From Phycisphaerae bacterium (GTDB lineage Bacteria; Planctomycetota; Phycisphaerae; Sedimentisphaerales; SM23-30): a stretch of 64,000 bases of DNA. The number at the start of each line of letters is the position of its first letter. Within the stretch, counting starts at the first letter, position 1. The notes beneath the pieces were generated by a model, which worked only from the letters and a program-made list of their open reading frames with translations, was not told the DNA's origin and ran no database searches. Position numbers and translations under genes: made by a program. The DNA is taken from positions 1-64,000 of the forward strand of contig JAEIOG010000007.1 of assembly GCA_016342495.1 (NCBI GenBank), written 5' to 3'. Below, in pieces: positions 46,232 through 55,611 of the stretch.

Positions 46232-47113
46232 CTATTTTTTCCCCAGAGCCCGACGAAGGCAGCTCCCCGCAAATTTTTCTTTTTTTTGCTCATTATCCAA
46301 CCTCGCCAGCTCATCTAAATCAACATAAGCATGACAAATCTTAATTTCCCTGTCTTTACAGATAACCGGGGCGCTATTGCAGGGGCAAACCTCCTGGCAA
46401 ATATCACATCCAAAAAAACGGTTCCCGGCCACTGCTTTAATATCATCCGGCATCTCTTCGTTGGCTTCAACCGTCCAGTATGAGATACAACGCCTTGCAT
46501 CCAATTTCCTGTCGGGCGTCAGTGCCTGGCTCGGACAAGCCTCAATACACTTCTGGCAATCGCAGCAGCCATCATTAACCGGCTCGTCATAAACATCAAA
46601 TTCCAGATCTGTCACAATTTCGCCTAACACCAGCCACGAACCATATTTTCCATTGATCAATAAATTATTTTTGCCGATCCAGCCTAAACCCGCCCGGGCG
46701 GCAAATGATTTTTCCAGAATCGGCCCACTATCCACAAAACAACGAAACTTCATTTCTGCTTTTTCGCTGATTTTCATAGCCAGCTGCTTCAATCTCTTTT
46801 TCAAAATTTTATGATAATCCCGCCCCCAGGCATAACGTGCGACTTGCCCACAATGCACAGGTTTATCCACAGGATCAGATTGATAATAGTTGACCGCCAG
46901 GCATATAACGCTTTTCGCATTTTCAACCAGCTCACGCGGATCCATTCGTTTAGCTAAATAATTCTCCATATAAGCCATCTGTCCATGGCGACCTTCTTCC
47001 AGATAAGCTAACAACCTGTCAACATCATCACCGGGCACCGACGGAGTAATCCCAACCAAAGAAAACCCCAGCTCCATCGCCCATTGCTTAACTGTATCAC
47101 TTTTAAATACCAT
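46232..47113 (-). CDS. queG: epoxyqueuosine reductase
   Basis: Reduces epoxyqueuosine to queuosine in tRNA using cobalamin and two [4Fe-4S] clusters. From ATG 47113 it encodes 293 residues. MDPRELVENAKSVICLAVNYY, RYAWGRDYHKILKKRL and the DSGPILEKSFAARAGLGWIGKNNLLI cobalamin-binding segment are followed by the ferredoxin-like cysteines CDCQKCIEACPSQAL and CDICQEVCPCN. The short C-terminus lacks the HEAT repeats of the longer form. The frame extends 22 residues upstream through a terminator hairpin, so that GTG start is judged unlikely. Confidence 0.93.
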   Translation of the reverse strand: MVFKSDTVKQWAMELGFSLVGITPSVPGDDVDRLLAYLEEGRHGQMAYMENYLAKRMDPRELVENAKSVICLAVNYYQSDPVDKPVHCGQVARYAWGRDYHKILKKRLKQLAMKISEKAEMKFRCFVDSGPILEKSFAARAGLGWIGKNNLLINGKYGSWLVLGEIVTDLEFDVYDEPVNDGCCDCQKCIEACPSQALTPDRKLDARRCISYWTVEANEEMPDDIKAVAGNRFFGCDICQEVCPCNSAPVICKDREIKICHAYVDLDELARLDNEQKKEKFAGSCLRRALGKK

Positions 47114-47121
47114 AAATTGCC

Positions 47122-47149
47122 AAAAAAAAGACAGGCCATCTAGCCTGCC
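47122..47149 (-). terminator. intrinsic terminator of gyrB, overlapping the queG 5' side
   Basis: On the minus strand GGCAGGC-TAGATG-GCCTGTC forms a 7-bp stem (one G-U pair) followed by eight T residues. It begins 45 bp after the gyrB stop and ends nine bases before the queG ATG. Confidence 0.8.
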
Positions 47150-47194
47150 CGAATATTCAAATTTTAGAATCCCGTTCACCGCACAAGTAGTGCA

Positions 47195-49729
<2,535 letters not shown>

Positions 49730-50119
49730 TTAAAAGTCGGCTATCTTATTGCCTTGCTCATCCACATGATACCAGCGGGCATGCATTATTTTTATATTTG
49801 ATAATGGTAGATTCGGGCACATCTCACGCAGATGATCCGCCAATCCTTCGCGGACCAGCATATTCAACTCAGCCAAATGGGCCGGACTATCCACAAGAAC
49901 CTTGAGCGTCCCACGCGTGAAATTTTCCAGGCAGCTATGCTCAGTCAACTCCTCAGGAAGCAACTCATCCCAGGCCGCGGCCAGTTCACCAAGTTTCTTT
50001 TGCCTTGGATACACCTTACGCCGCATAAAACTATCAACAACTTTGCTAAAAGTCAGGTCTTTTTGATAAAACTGCCTCTGTTTAGCCAGCAACCTCAGTT
50101 TTTTTGGGTCCCATTCCAT
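49730..50119 (-). CDS. DUF721 / DciA-like protein
   Basis: A 129-residue DUF721 protein. The family includes DciA, the ancestral loader of replicative helicase DnaB. The core reads VVDSFMRRKV ... LGELAAAWDELLPEEL ... TRGTLKVLVDSPAHLAELNML, the KH-like DciA fold, and the N-terminus has MEWDPKKLRLLAKQR. ATG 50119 with GGGGAAAAG upstream is chosen over an earlier start that lacks a binding site. Its place between dnaN and gyrB supports a replication role. Confidence 0.85.
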   Translation of the reverse strand: MEWDPKKLRLLAKQRQFYQKDLTFSKVVDSFMRRKVYPRQKKLGELAAAWDELLPEELTEHSCLENFTRGTLKVLVDSPAHLAELNMLVREGLADHLREMCPNLPLSNIKIMHARWYHVDEQGNKIADF

Positions 50120-50249
50120 CTTTTCCCCATCAAAACAGCCCGTTAATATAACACAAACCCAGCCATCACGCCAGCCCAATTTTACCCACATATTATTAAC
50201 AATTTATACAGTAATTATCAAAACTGTTAGATATCTGGGCCTACAATGC

Positions 50250-51350
50250 CTATACCGTAACTGGCATTAGAACATACAAAAAATCTTTACCGCTTCGCAA
50301 AACCCCAGGCTTATTCTCACCGGCAAACTCCATCACTATCTCTGGAGTATCAATCACCTTCAAGGCCTCAAGAATATATTGAGGATTAAAACCAATTTTC
50401 ATATCCGGCCCGTCAAATGCGATAGGCATATTGATTTCTGCGTCCCCTGCTTCAGGAGTGCTGCTGGACAGGCACAGGTTATCCGAAGAGTAACTCAACA
50501 CAATCCCATTAGTATGCTCATTGGTGAGCAATGCTGCCCGCCTGACAGCACTGAGAAACGATTCCTTTTGCATATGGGCTTTGATATCACAGCCCGTGGG
50601 GATAACATCGGTATATTTCGGGAATCGCCCCTGCACCAGATTTGCCGAAAACTTAACTTTTTCAGTTCTAACAACAATTTGGTTGTTTTCAATACTGATA
50701 CGCACCTTTTCCATTGGCTCAGTTAGAACTCGCTCAATCACCGCCATCGCCTTAACCGGAACAATCGCGGTCTGATCCTGAGCTATTGCCACCGATAATC
50801 CCCCATCAATCTGGGCCAACCTTCGCCCGTCAGTAGCGACCATCCGCAACTTTTTACCGCTCAATTCCCACAAAACTCCATTGATAGCGTAGCGGCTGCT
50901 TTCCCTGGCGGCTGAAAATGCTGACATGTGAATCATCTTTTTCAGCACTGATGCTTCAATTTCCAGAACATTTTCCTGCTCTTCTATCTCTATCACAGGG
51001 AAATCGTCTGGGTCATAACCATAAATATTATATTCGCTGTCCTGACCGGTTACATGGCAGGTAGATTCTATTAATTCCAGATCTATATTTTCATCTTTTG
51101 TCTCATGCAGAATCCGGCCCATCCGATCCGCTGGCAGCACCATAGTGCCTCCAACTTCTACCAATACGCCCGATAAAGTGTAATCAATTGTTACTTCGTT
51201 ATCTGTTGCAATAACTCGCAAAGACTGATTTTCCTGATCCGCCACTAGTTTGGCACATTGTAAAACCGGTTTTGGGGTGCGGGTTGGTACGATTGACGAT
51301 GCTAACTGGATAGCTTCATTTAGAGCTGATCGGCTGCATTTCAGTTTCAT
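50250..51350 (-). CDS. dnaN: DNA polymerase III beta subunit (sliding clamp)
   Basis: The ring clamp that tethers DNA polymerase III. The 366 residues carry the three-domain pattern: MKLKCSRSALNEAIQLASSIVPTRTPKPVLQ at the start, VLPADRMGRILHET, FSAARESSRYAINGVLWEL and RRLAQIDGG in the centre, and FNPQYILEALKVIDTPEIVMEFAG to DFLYVLMPV at the C-terminus. The length is typical. It is the gene nearest to the presumed origin and is transcribed away from it. Confidence 0.98.
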   Translation of the reverse strand: MKLKCSRSALNEAIQLASSIVPTRTPKPVLQCAKLVADQENQSLRVIATDNEVTIDYTLSGVLVEVGGTMVLPADRMGRILHETKDENIDLELIESTCHVTGQDSEYNIYGYDPDDFPVIEIEEQENVLEIEASVLKKMIHMSAFSAARESSRYAINGVLWELSGKKLRMVATDGRRLAQIDGGLSVAIAQDQTAIVPVKAMAVIERVLTEPMEKVRISIENNQIVVRTEKVKFSANLVQGRFPKYTDVIPTGCDIKAHMQKESFLSAVRRAALLTNEHTNGIVLSYSSDNLCLSSSTPEAGDAEINMPIAFDGPDMKIGFNPQYILEALKVIDTPEIVMEFAGENKPGVLRSGKDFLYVLMPVTV

Positions 51351-51893
51351 AACCGTTTACCTTTCTTTTGCACTGGCCTACTCCATTGAATTTTGAGTCA
51401 CTGAGTTTGCACATGCGGTATATTAATATATATTAGTATAATAATTTAAATCAGTATTGTTATTCATATGTCCTGTGAAATCTGTTAGATGTCACGTCCG
51501 GCAATTATAACCTATATTATGGCAAGAGTTTAGCAAAAAAACTCATTGTGGAAAAACTGTTCAATTAACTGATGCCAACTGTGCGTATCAGTACTGATAA
51601 CGCCGATTAAAACAACACCCCTGATATTTTGTGTGCGACAATCTCTTACTTATCCACATAACCTGACAAGTTATCCACACCTTCTCACAGATGTTCTAAC
51701 AGAAATATTCAAAACATTGGTCCAATAACCCGCAATTATACACATTATTGGACCACAAATCCAGTTTTCAGTACTGAAAACAACGATTTTTTTATTACTT
51801 TATTCTTCAATTCAATCAGTAGAGTTGTAGTTATCCACCACCTGTCCACAACATTGGCTAAGCTTTCGGTTTTAACTGGCCAAGTAACCAAGG
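51351..51893. other. putative chromosomal replication origin (oriC)
   Basis: A 543-bp gene-free region between dnaN and an HD-GYP gene. It has exact DnaA boxes TTATCCACA at 51650-51658 and 51671-51679, TTATACACA at 51736-51744, and near matches at 51831-51839 (TTATCCACC), 51842-51850 and, on the minus strand, 51547-51555. An AT-rich tract (51415-51475) could be the unwinding element. Two palindromes with a TCAGTACTGA core lie at 51586-51599 and 51764-51781. The dnaN-dciA-gyrB neighbourhood is typical of origins, although dnaA is not in the window. Confidence 0.75.
51719..51754. repeat. perfect inverted repeat enclosing a DnaA box
   Basis: GGTCCAATAA (51719-51728) and TTATTGGACC (51745-51754) are perfectly complementary and enclose 16 nt that include TTATACACA, a DnaA-box consensus match (51736-51744). 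The element lies within the presumed origin. Confidence 0.8.
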
Positions 51894-53087
51894 CTAAAAC
51901 AAATAAGTACTTACATCAAAATCGCCCACTTTGGCAATAGATAACTCTGAGTTGTATTGTAAATTGATATCTTCGACTTGTGCTTGCTGACCTTCTGGGC
52001 CAATATCGCCGGTTGCTTTGTCGAGATCTACAGGCCTGACTGTTGGCCTGCAGGGGGCTTTGGCGTTTATTTGTGTTACTACTGCCTCTTGACCATTATT
52101 AAGTGTAACGCTTTCCCCAATACCGAAAGCTGGCATTGCATCTGTGAAAGCCTTAAATACTATTGGGTCAAACCATTTTATATAGCCTGGGTTATTTAAC
52201 CTTTTTAACGCAACAATATTTGGTGCGACACGACCATCAGGCAAATGTCGGAAGTTAATAAAACGGTCGGCCAGCGTGGCAATTCGGCCAAAAACGTGAA
52301 TATCGTCACCTTTCAGAGTGAAATAAGGATCTTTCGTGCCTGGAACTGGGTTTCTTTTCGGGAAACCACTGCCATCAAAATGCTGATGATGATTCAAAAC
52401 GATTTGTCCAGCCAGTGGATCAAGCCCACCTTTTATCATTGTATAGCCCACTTCGGTATGGCTCTGCCAGTGCTGAGAACCCCGATCCTGAGCGGTCAAC
52501 TTAAAATTAATTTCTTCTTCGGTCATTCCCATTTTGCCTACGTCATGCAACAGACAGCCCAGCCCCAAGGGAGTCAGGCAGCTGGCCAGCGATGGCGGGG
52601 TATTTGGGCGACACCGCACAATATGGGAATCCAGACGCATTCCTATTAGCATAGCCAGGGATGCAACTTGAGTGCCATGATGGAATAAATCCTGATTATT
52701 GCCATGCAATTCATCTATGAAATGTGCTGATTCGCAATTTACCGAAACCATTCTTGAAAACAATGCTGTGAGCTGATCGACAAAAAGACCATAGTTGATA
52801 TTGCTAAGTCCTTGATCTTGCTGGGCTTGAGCAAATTCTTCTTTCAGACTTCCATAAAGTTTCTGTTGTTTGTCGACCATCTTCTGGTCTATTACATTAT
52901 CAAGAAAATCCAAACCCGGATAATGAATCCAGGCACTATACACCCTTAATATCCTTAAACGCTTGATATAATCTTCGTTTAATTCAAAACCTGTTTTAAG
53001 TAAAACATGCCCATCGGTGTTTGGGTCTAAGATTGATTGTGCCAGCACCATACCTGGGCGGGCCTGTTCTATGGAAACTCTTAACAT
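51894..53087 (-). CDS. HD-GYP domain protein (putative c-di-GMP phosphodiesterase)
   Basis: A 397-residue cytoplasmic protein with no membrane segment. Its C-terminal half has the HD-GYP signature: FHHGTQVASLAM, LLHDVGKMGMT (the HD pair), HTEVGYTMI, VLNHHQHFDGSGFP (the GYP loop read as GFP) and RIATLADRFIN. The N-terminal 130 residues resemble the DUF3391-type region often preceding HD-GYP domains. The change from GYP to GFP is tolerated in active members. No diguanylate cyclase is in the window. Confidence 0.9.
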   Translation of the reverse strand: MLRVSIEQARPGMVLAQSILDPNTDGHVLLKTGFELNEDYIKRLRILRVYSAWIHYPGLDFLDNVIDQKMVDKQQKLYGSLKEEFAQAQQDQGLSNINYGLFVDQLTALFSRMVSVNCESAHFIDELHGNNQDLFHHGTQVASLAMLIGMRLDSHIVRCRPNTPPSLASCLTPLGLGCLLHDVGKMGMTEEEINFKLTAQDRGSQHWQSHTEVGYTMIKGGLDPLAGQIVLNHHQHFDGSGFPKRNPVPGTKDPYFTLKGDDIHVFGRIATLADRFINFRHLPDGRVAPNIVALKRLNNPGYIKWFDPIVFKAFTDAMPAFGIGESVTLNNGQEAVVTQINAKAPCRPTVRPVDLDKATGDIGPEGQQAQVEDINLQYNSELSIAKVGDFDVSTYLF

Positions 53088-53146
53088 ATGTTTTTTTCTA
53101 AGCTTGGATTATAAAAATCTCACTAATAACACTATTATCGCCCTTT

Positions 53147-53737
53147 TCAACCTTGGGCTTTAATCTCTGCCGCAATCTTCTCTCCCAGCTCATGGGCTTC
53201 TCGCAAAACCTCAGCCATTTGGGTGACCTCACCTTTGGAATCAGTATTATTAACTAGAAAATTATCATAATATTCCATATCTAAGGCATCAAAGACATAT
53301 TTCATTGTTGCTTTTATGCCATCAAAAAGGTGGCGGGACTTTTGCCCGGCGACCCCTATAAATATTCCACGCCTTGGACTGGTATTCTCTGCAACCTTTT
53401 TATGTTGAATATATTTCATGCTCCAAAATAACTGGCAGCGGTCAATAACTGCTTTTGCCTGGCTGGGCATGCTCAAAAAAAATAAAGGACTGGCAAAGAG
53501 TAAATAGTTTGTTTCCCTCAATTTTCCATAAAGCACTGACATATCATCATTTATAGAGCATTTATCATGCACATAGCAATAATCACAATGAATGCAACCA
53601 CCTATATTTAAGTCGCAAAGATAGATTTTCTCTGTTGGAACATCCTGATTGGTCAGGGCTTTTAAAACCTCATCCAGCAATAAATCAGAATTGCCTCTCT
53701 TGCGAGGGCTACCAGCCAGGGCTAATACTTTTTGCAT
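53147..53737 (-). CDS. flavodoxin-like NADPH-dependent FMN reductase (iron-sulfur flavoprotein type)
   Basis: A 196-residue flavoprotein. ALAGSPRKRGNSDLLLDEVL (7-26) binds the FMN phosphate, and CIHCDYCYVHDKCSINDD (about 48-65) carries four cysteines in the position of the iron-sulfur ligands of this subfamily. ASPLFFLSMPSQAKAVIDR and IGVAGQKSRHLFDG follow. It likely transfers electrons under anaerobic conditions or protects against oxidants (family inference). The partner is unknown; a ferredoxin gene lies about 1.7 kb away. Confidence 0.88.
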   Translation of the reverse strand: MQKVLALAGSPRKRGNSDLLLDEVLKALTNQDVPTEKIYLCDLNIGGCIHCDYCYVHDKCSINDDMSVLYGKLRETNYLLFASPLFFLSMPSQAKAVIDRCQLFWSMKYIQHKKVAENTSPRRGIFIGVAGQKSRHLFDGIKATMKYVFDALDMEYYDNFLVNNTDSKGEVTQMAEVLREAHELGEKIAAEIKAQG

Positions 53738-53781
53738 TAGTAGGTCCTTATTGGGGGCGTGTACAAAATACCAAAAATAAA

Positions 53782-53839
53782 CGGCACAAGCTTTTATGGC
53801 TCAACCGATTTTCGATTAAACTAATAAATGCCTGTGCCG
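53782..53839 (-). terminator. inverted repeat downstream of the sigma factor gene
   Basis: CGGCACAAGC (53782-53791) and GCCTGTGCCG (53830-53839) pair at nine of ten positions around a 38-nt loop that includes a smaller CGATTTTCG hairpin. On the minus strand it is followed by TTTATTTTTGG. It could be a terminator or a processed 3' RNA end. Confidence 0.5.
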
Positions 53840-53866
53840 CTATTATCTTTTCTACCTCATGCCTGG

Positions 53867-54736
53867 TCAACTGCAAAGCCGAGACTCTGTGAGATTTTTT
53901 AATTTCACCAGGGCTTTGTTTTGGATCTGCCGTATGCGTTCTTTCGTTAGATGCAGGCTTTCACCTACACTTTTAAGGGTCATAGGCTCCTTAGGACCTT
54001 GACCAATCGCAAATCTCATCCTCACGACAGTTTCTTCAATATCTGACAAGTCTGCCAGATTATTATTCATTATGGTATTAACTTCGTCAGCCAATTCGCT
54101 CTGATCGCGTTTTTGGTTGAAGTCAATCTGATCGTTATTTCCTTCCAAAAGTGCGTCGCACTGAGTTGGAAATAGTTTGTTATATCTGTAACTTTGCTTG
54201 GCGGCCCTCGAAAACCCCTTCAAAATAGCACGACATGCATAAGTACTGAACCTGAAACCCATCGAGGCATCAAATTTTTCAGTAGCTCTTAGCAATGCCA
54301 TCGATCCTTCGCTGACAAGATCAGTAAAATCTACCCCTGGATAATCGACTTTTTGTGCCATCGATAGAACCAGGCCCATATTCCCAGAAACGATTTTGCT
54401 GCGAACATTTAGCTGTTCGGTATTATATTTTAGCATTTGTTCAACTTGTGCCTGACTTAGTTCTGGTTGATAAGCCAGAGAATCCTGGATGCCTCTAATC
54501 TGGTAACGATAATAATTCATCTGTAAAAACAGTATCGTTTCGCTTTTTGGTGGAATCGTTTGTCCCGGCAGGACAACTACTTCAGTGCTTAAAATTTGGG
54601 CCATTTCTGTAGTGTTAACGAAACTGTCGTTATCCATGTAGTCCATTGGTTTGGCCATTAGCTTACTGAAAGTATTTTGCTCACTGGCGGAAAGATTATA
54701 ACTTGTTTTTTGTTCGGTTATTGTAGCATTTTTCAT
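53867..54736 (-). CDS. sigma-70 family RNA polymerase sigma factor
   Basis: An alternative sigma factor of 289 residues. Region 2 is DFTDLVSEGSMALLRATEKFDASMGFRFSTYACRAILKGF, region 3 follows (RAAKQSYRYNKLF), and region 4 carries VRMRFAIGQGPKEPMTLKSVGESLHLTKERIRQIQNKALVKL, the HTH of group 2/3 sigma factors. The N-terminus (1-110) lacks a recognisable region 1.1 but has a helix typical of region 1.2 (QMLKYNTEQLNVRSKIVSGNMGLV). ATG 54736 has GGAG upstream; an earlier in-frame ATG has none. It is transcribed divergently from the small gene/ferredoxin pair. Confidence 0.92.
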   Translation of the reverse strand: MKNATITEQKTSYNLSASEQNTFSKLMAKPMDYMDNDSFVNTTEMAQILSTEVVVLPGQTIPPKSETILFLQMNYYRYQIRGIQDSLAYQPELSQAQVEQMLKYNTEQLNVRSKIVSGNMGLVLSMAQKVDYPGVDFTDLVSEGSMALLRATEKFDASMGFRFSTYACRAILKGFSRAAKQSYRYNKLFPTQCDALLEGNNDQIDFNQKRDQSELADEVNTIMNNNLADLSDIEETVVRMRFAIGQGPKEPMTLKSVGESLHLTKERIRQIQNKALVKLKNLTESRLCS

Positions 54737-55192
54737 CTTAAACTCCATGGTTGGATGTTTTTATTTATCTATATATAAAGAGTTATGCAATAGCTGTGCC
54801 ATAATATTATTGAGGTTTGCTAAAATTACATAAGACTTTTTCAAATAAGACTTTAAGATTTATATTTTAAAAGTAAAATAGGCAGACTTTTCTATCTGTA
54901 TCATTATTACCACCGAAGTTTTAATAGGCATAAATCCGCAAAATTCAAAAAAAATTGCATAAATGCCCCTTTTTGCTTTAACAAACCTATAATATTTATA
55001 GCTGAAGTAGCAAAAGTGTATCACTAAACATTTTATGATACGCCTTAAGTGTATCACTAGATTATTTACCCATACATGTAAGTCTTTGATATATAAAGAG
55101 ATGAATGCATATTAAAGTGTGTCATATTGCCCGAAGAACGGGAAAGTGTCTCGCTTCTTAATGATACACAATTTTTATTTGCGGAGGACACA
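54737..55192. other. divergent intergenic region with operator-like repeats
   Basis: A 456-bp AT-rich region. Apart from the site array (listed separately), ATATATAAAGAG occurs twice, at 54771-54782 and 55089-55100, near the starts of the two flanking genes and in the same orientation. No small gene was supported; the frame at 55127 is replaced by the start at 55193. Confidence 0.55.
55014..55169. promoter_or_regulatory. GTGTATCA operator-like site array
   Basis: AAGTGTATCACTA occurs exactly twice at 55014-55026 and 55047-55059, 33 bp apart (about three helical turns). TGATACGC at 55036-55043 is an inverted near-match between them, GTGTGTCA lies at 55117-55124 and TGATACAC at 55162-55169. 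Together these give five half-sites within 154 bp directly upstream of the gene at 55193. Confidence 0.65.
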
Positions 55193-55399
55193 ATGGAAAG
55201 CCATTGTAATGATAATTTGCGTGCCCTTTTAGAAATGACCGAGATGATGCAGGCCTTGGCTGATAAAGGTGATTTAGAACGACAAGATGCCAGTTGTGGT
55301 GCTGTGTTTGGCCAGCTCCGCGATACCGCTTATAAATTGCGCGGGTTAGCAGAAGCTGAAATGTCCCGCCATTTACTTCGGACTAAGGTGCCTGGTTGA
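55193..55399 (+). CDS. small protein of unknown function, co-transcribed with ferredoxin
   Basis: Not recognised. It has 68 residues, is mainly helical, and has two cysteines (residues 5 and 35). The sequence (LRALLEMTEMMQALADKGDL ... FGQLRDTAYKLRGLAEAEM) suggests a small helical regulator or subunit. ATG 55193 follows GGAGG at good spacing; the upstream in-frame start at 55127 lacks a binding site and would include a TGATACAC operator-like site. The ferredoxin gene starts 24 bp after it, so they form a small operon. Confidence 0.65.
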   Translation: MESHCNDNLRALLEMTEMMQALADKGDLERQDASCGAVFGQLRDTAYKLRGLAEAEMSRHLLRTKVPG

Positions 55400-55423
55400 A
55401 AATCTATAAGTAGGAGAATAAAT

Positions 55424-55609
55424 ATGAAAGCTATTGTAAATGCTGACACTTGCACTGGTTGTGGGATTTGCGTGGATATCTGTCCAGAAGTTTTCCAGTT
55501 TGTTGGCAATGTTGCCCAAGCCATCCTTGACCCGGTCCCGAACTTATTAGAAGAAGCAACCTCTCAGGCCGCCGATAGCTGCCCGGTTGAAGCGATAAAA
55601 ATTTCCTGA
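55424..55609 (+). CDS. small ferredoxin ([4Fe-4S])
   Basis: A 61-residue cytoplasmic electron carrier. The cluster ligands lie in CTGCGICVDICPEVFQF (Cys10, Cys13, Cys16, Cys20) and the later SCPVEAIKI (Cys53). The length and single-cluster pattern fit the short [4Fe-4S] ferredoxins of anaerobes. TAGGAGAA precedes the ATG. The stop is two bases before the end of the convergent O-antigen ligase gene. Confidence 0.94.
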   Translation: MKAIVNADTCTGCGICVDICPEVFQFVGNVAQAILDPVPNLLEEATSQAADSCPVEAIKIS

Positions 55610-55611
55610 CA

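Noticed and set aside
46862-46870. DnaA-box-like TTATCCACA within queG
   Set aside because: Single site inside coding sequence; the origin call rests on the intergenic cluster near dnaN.
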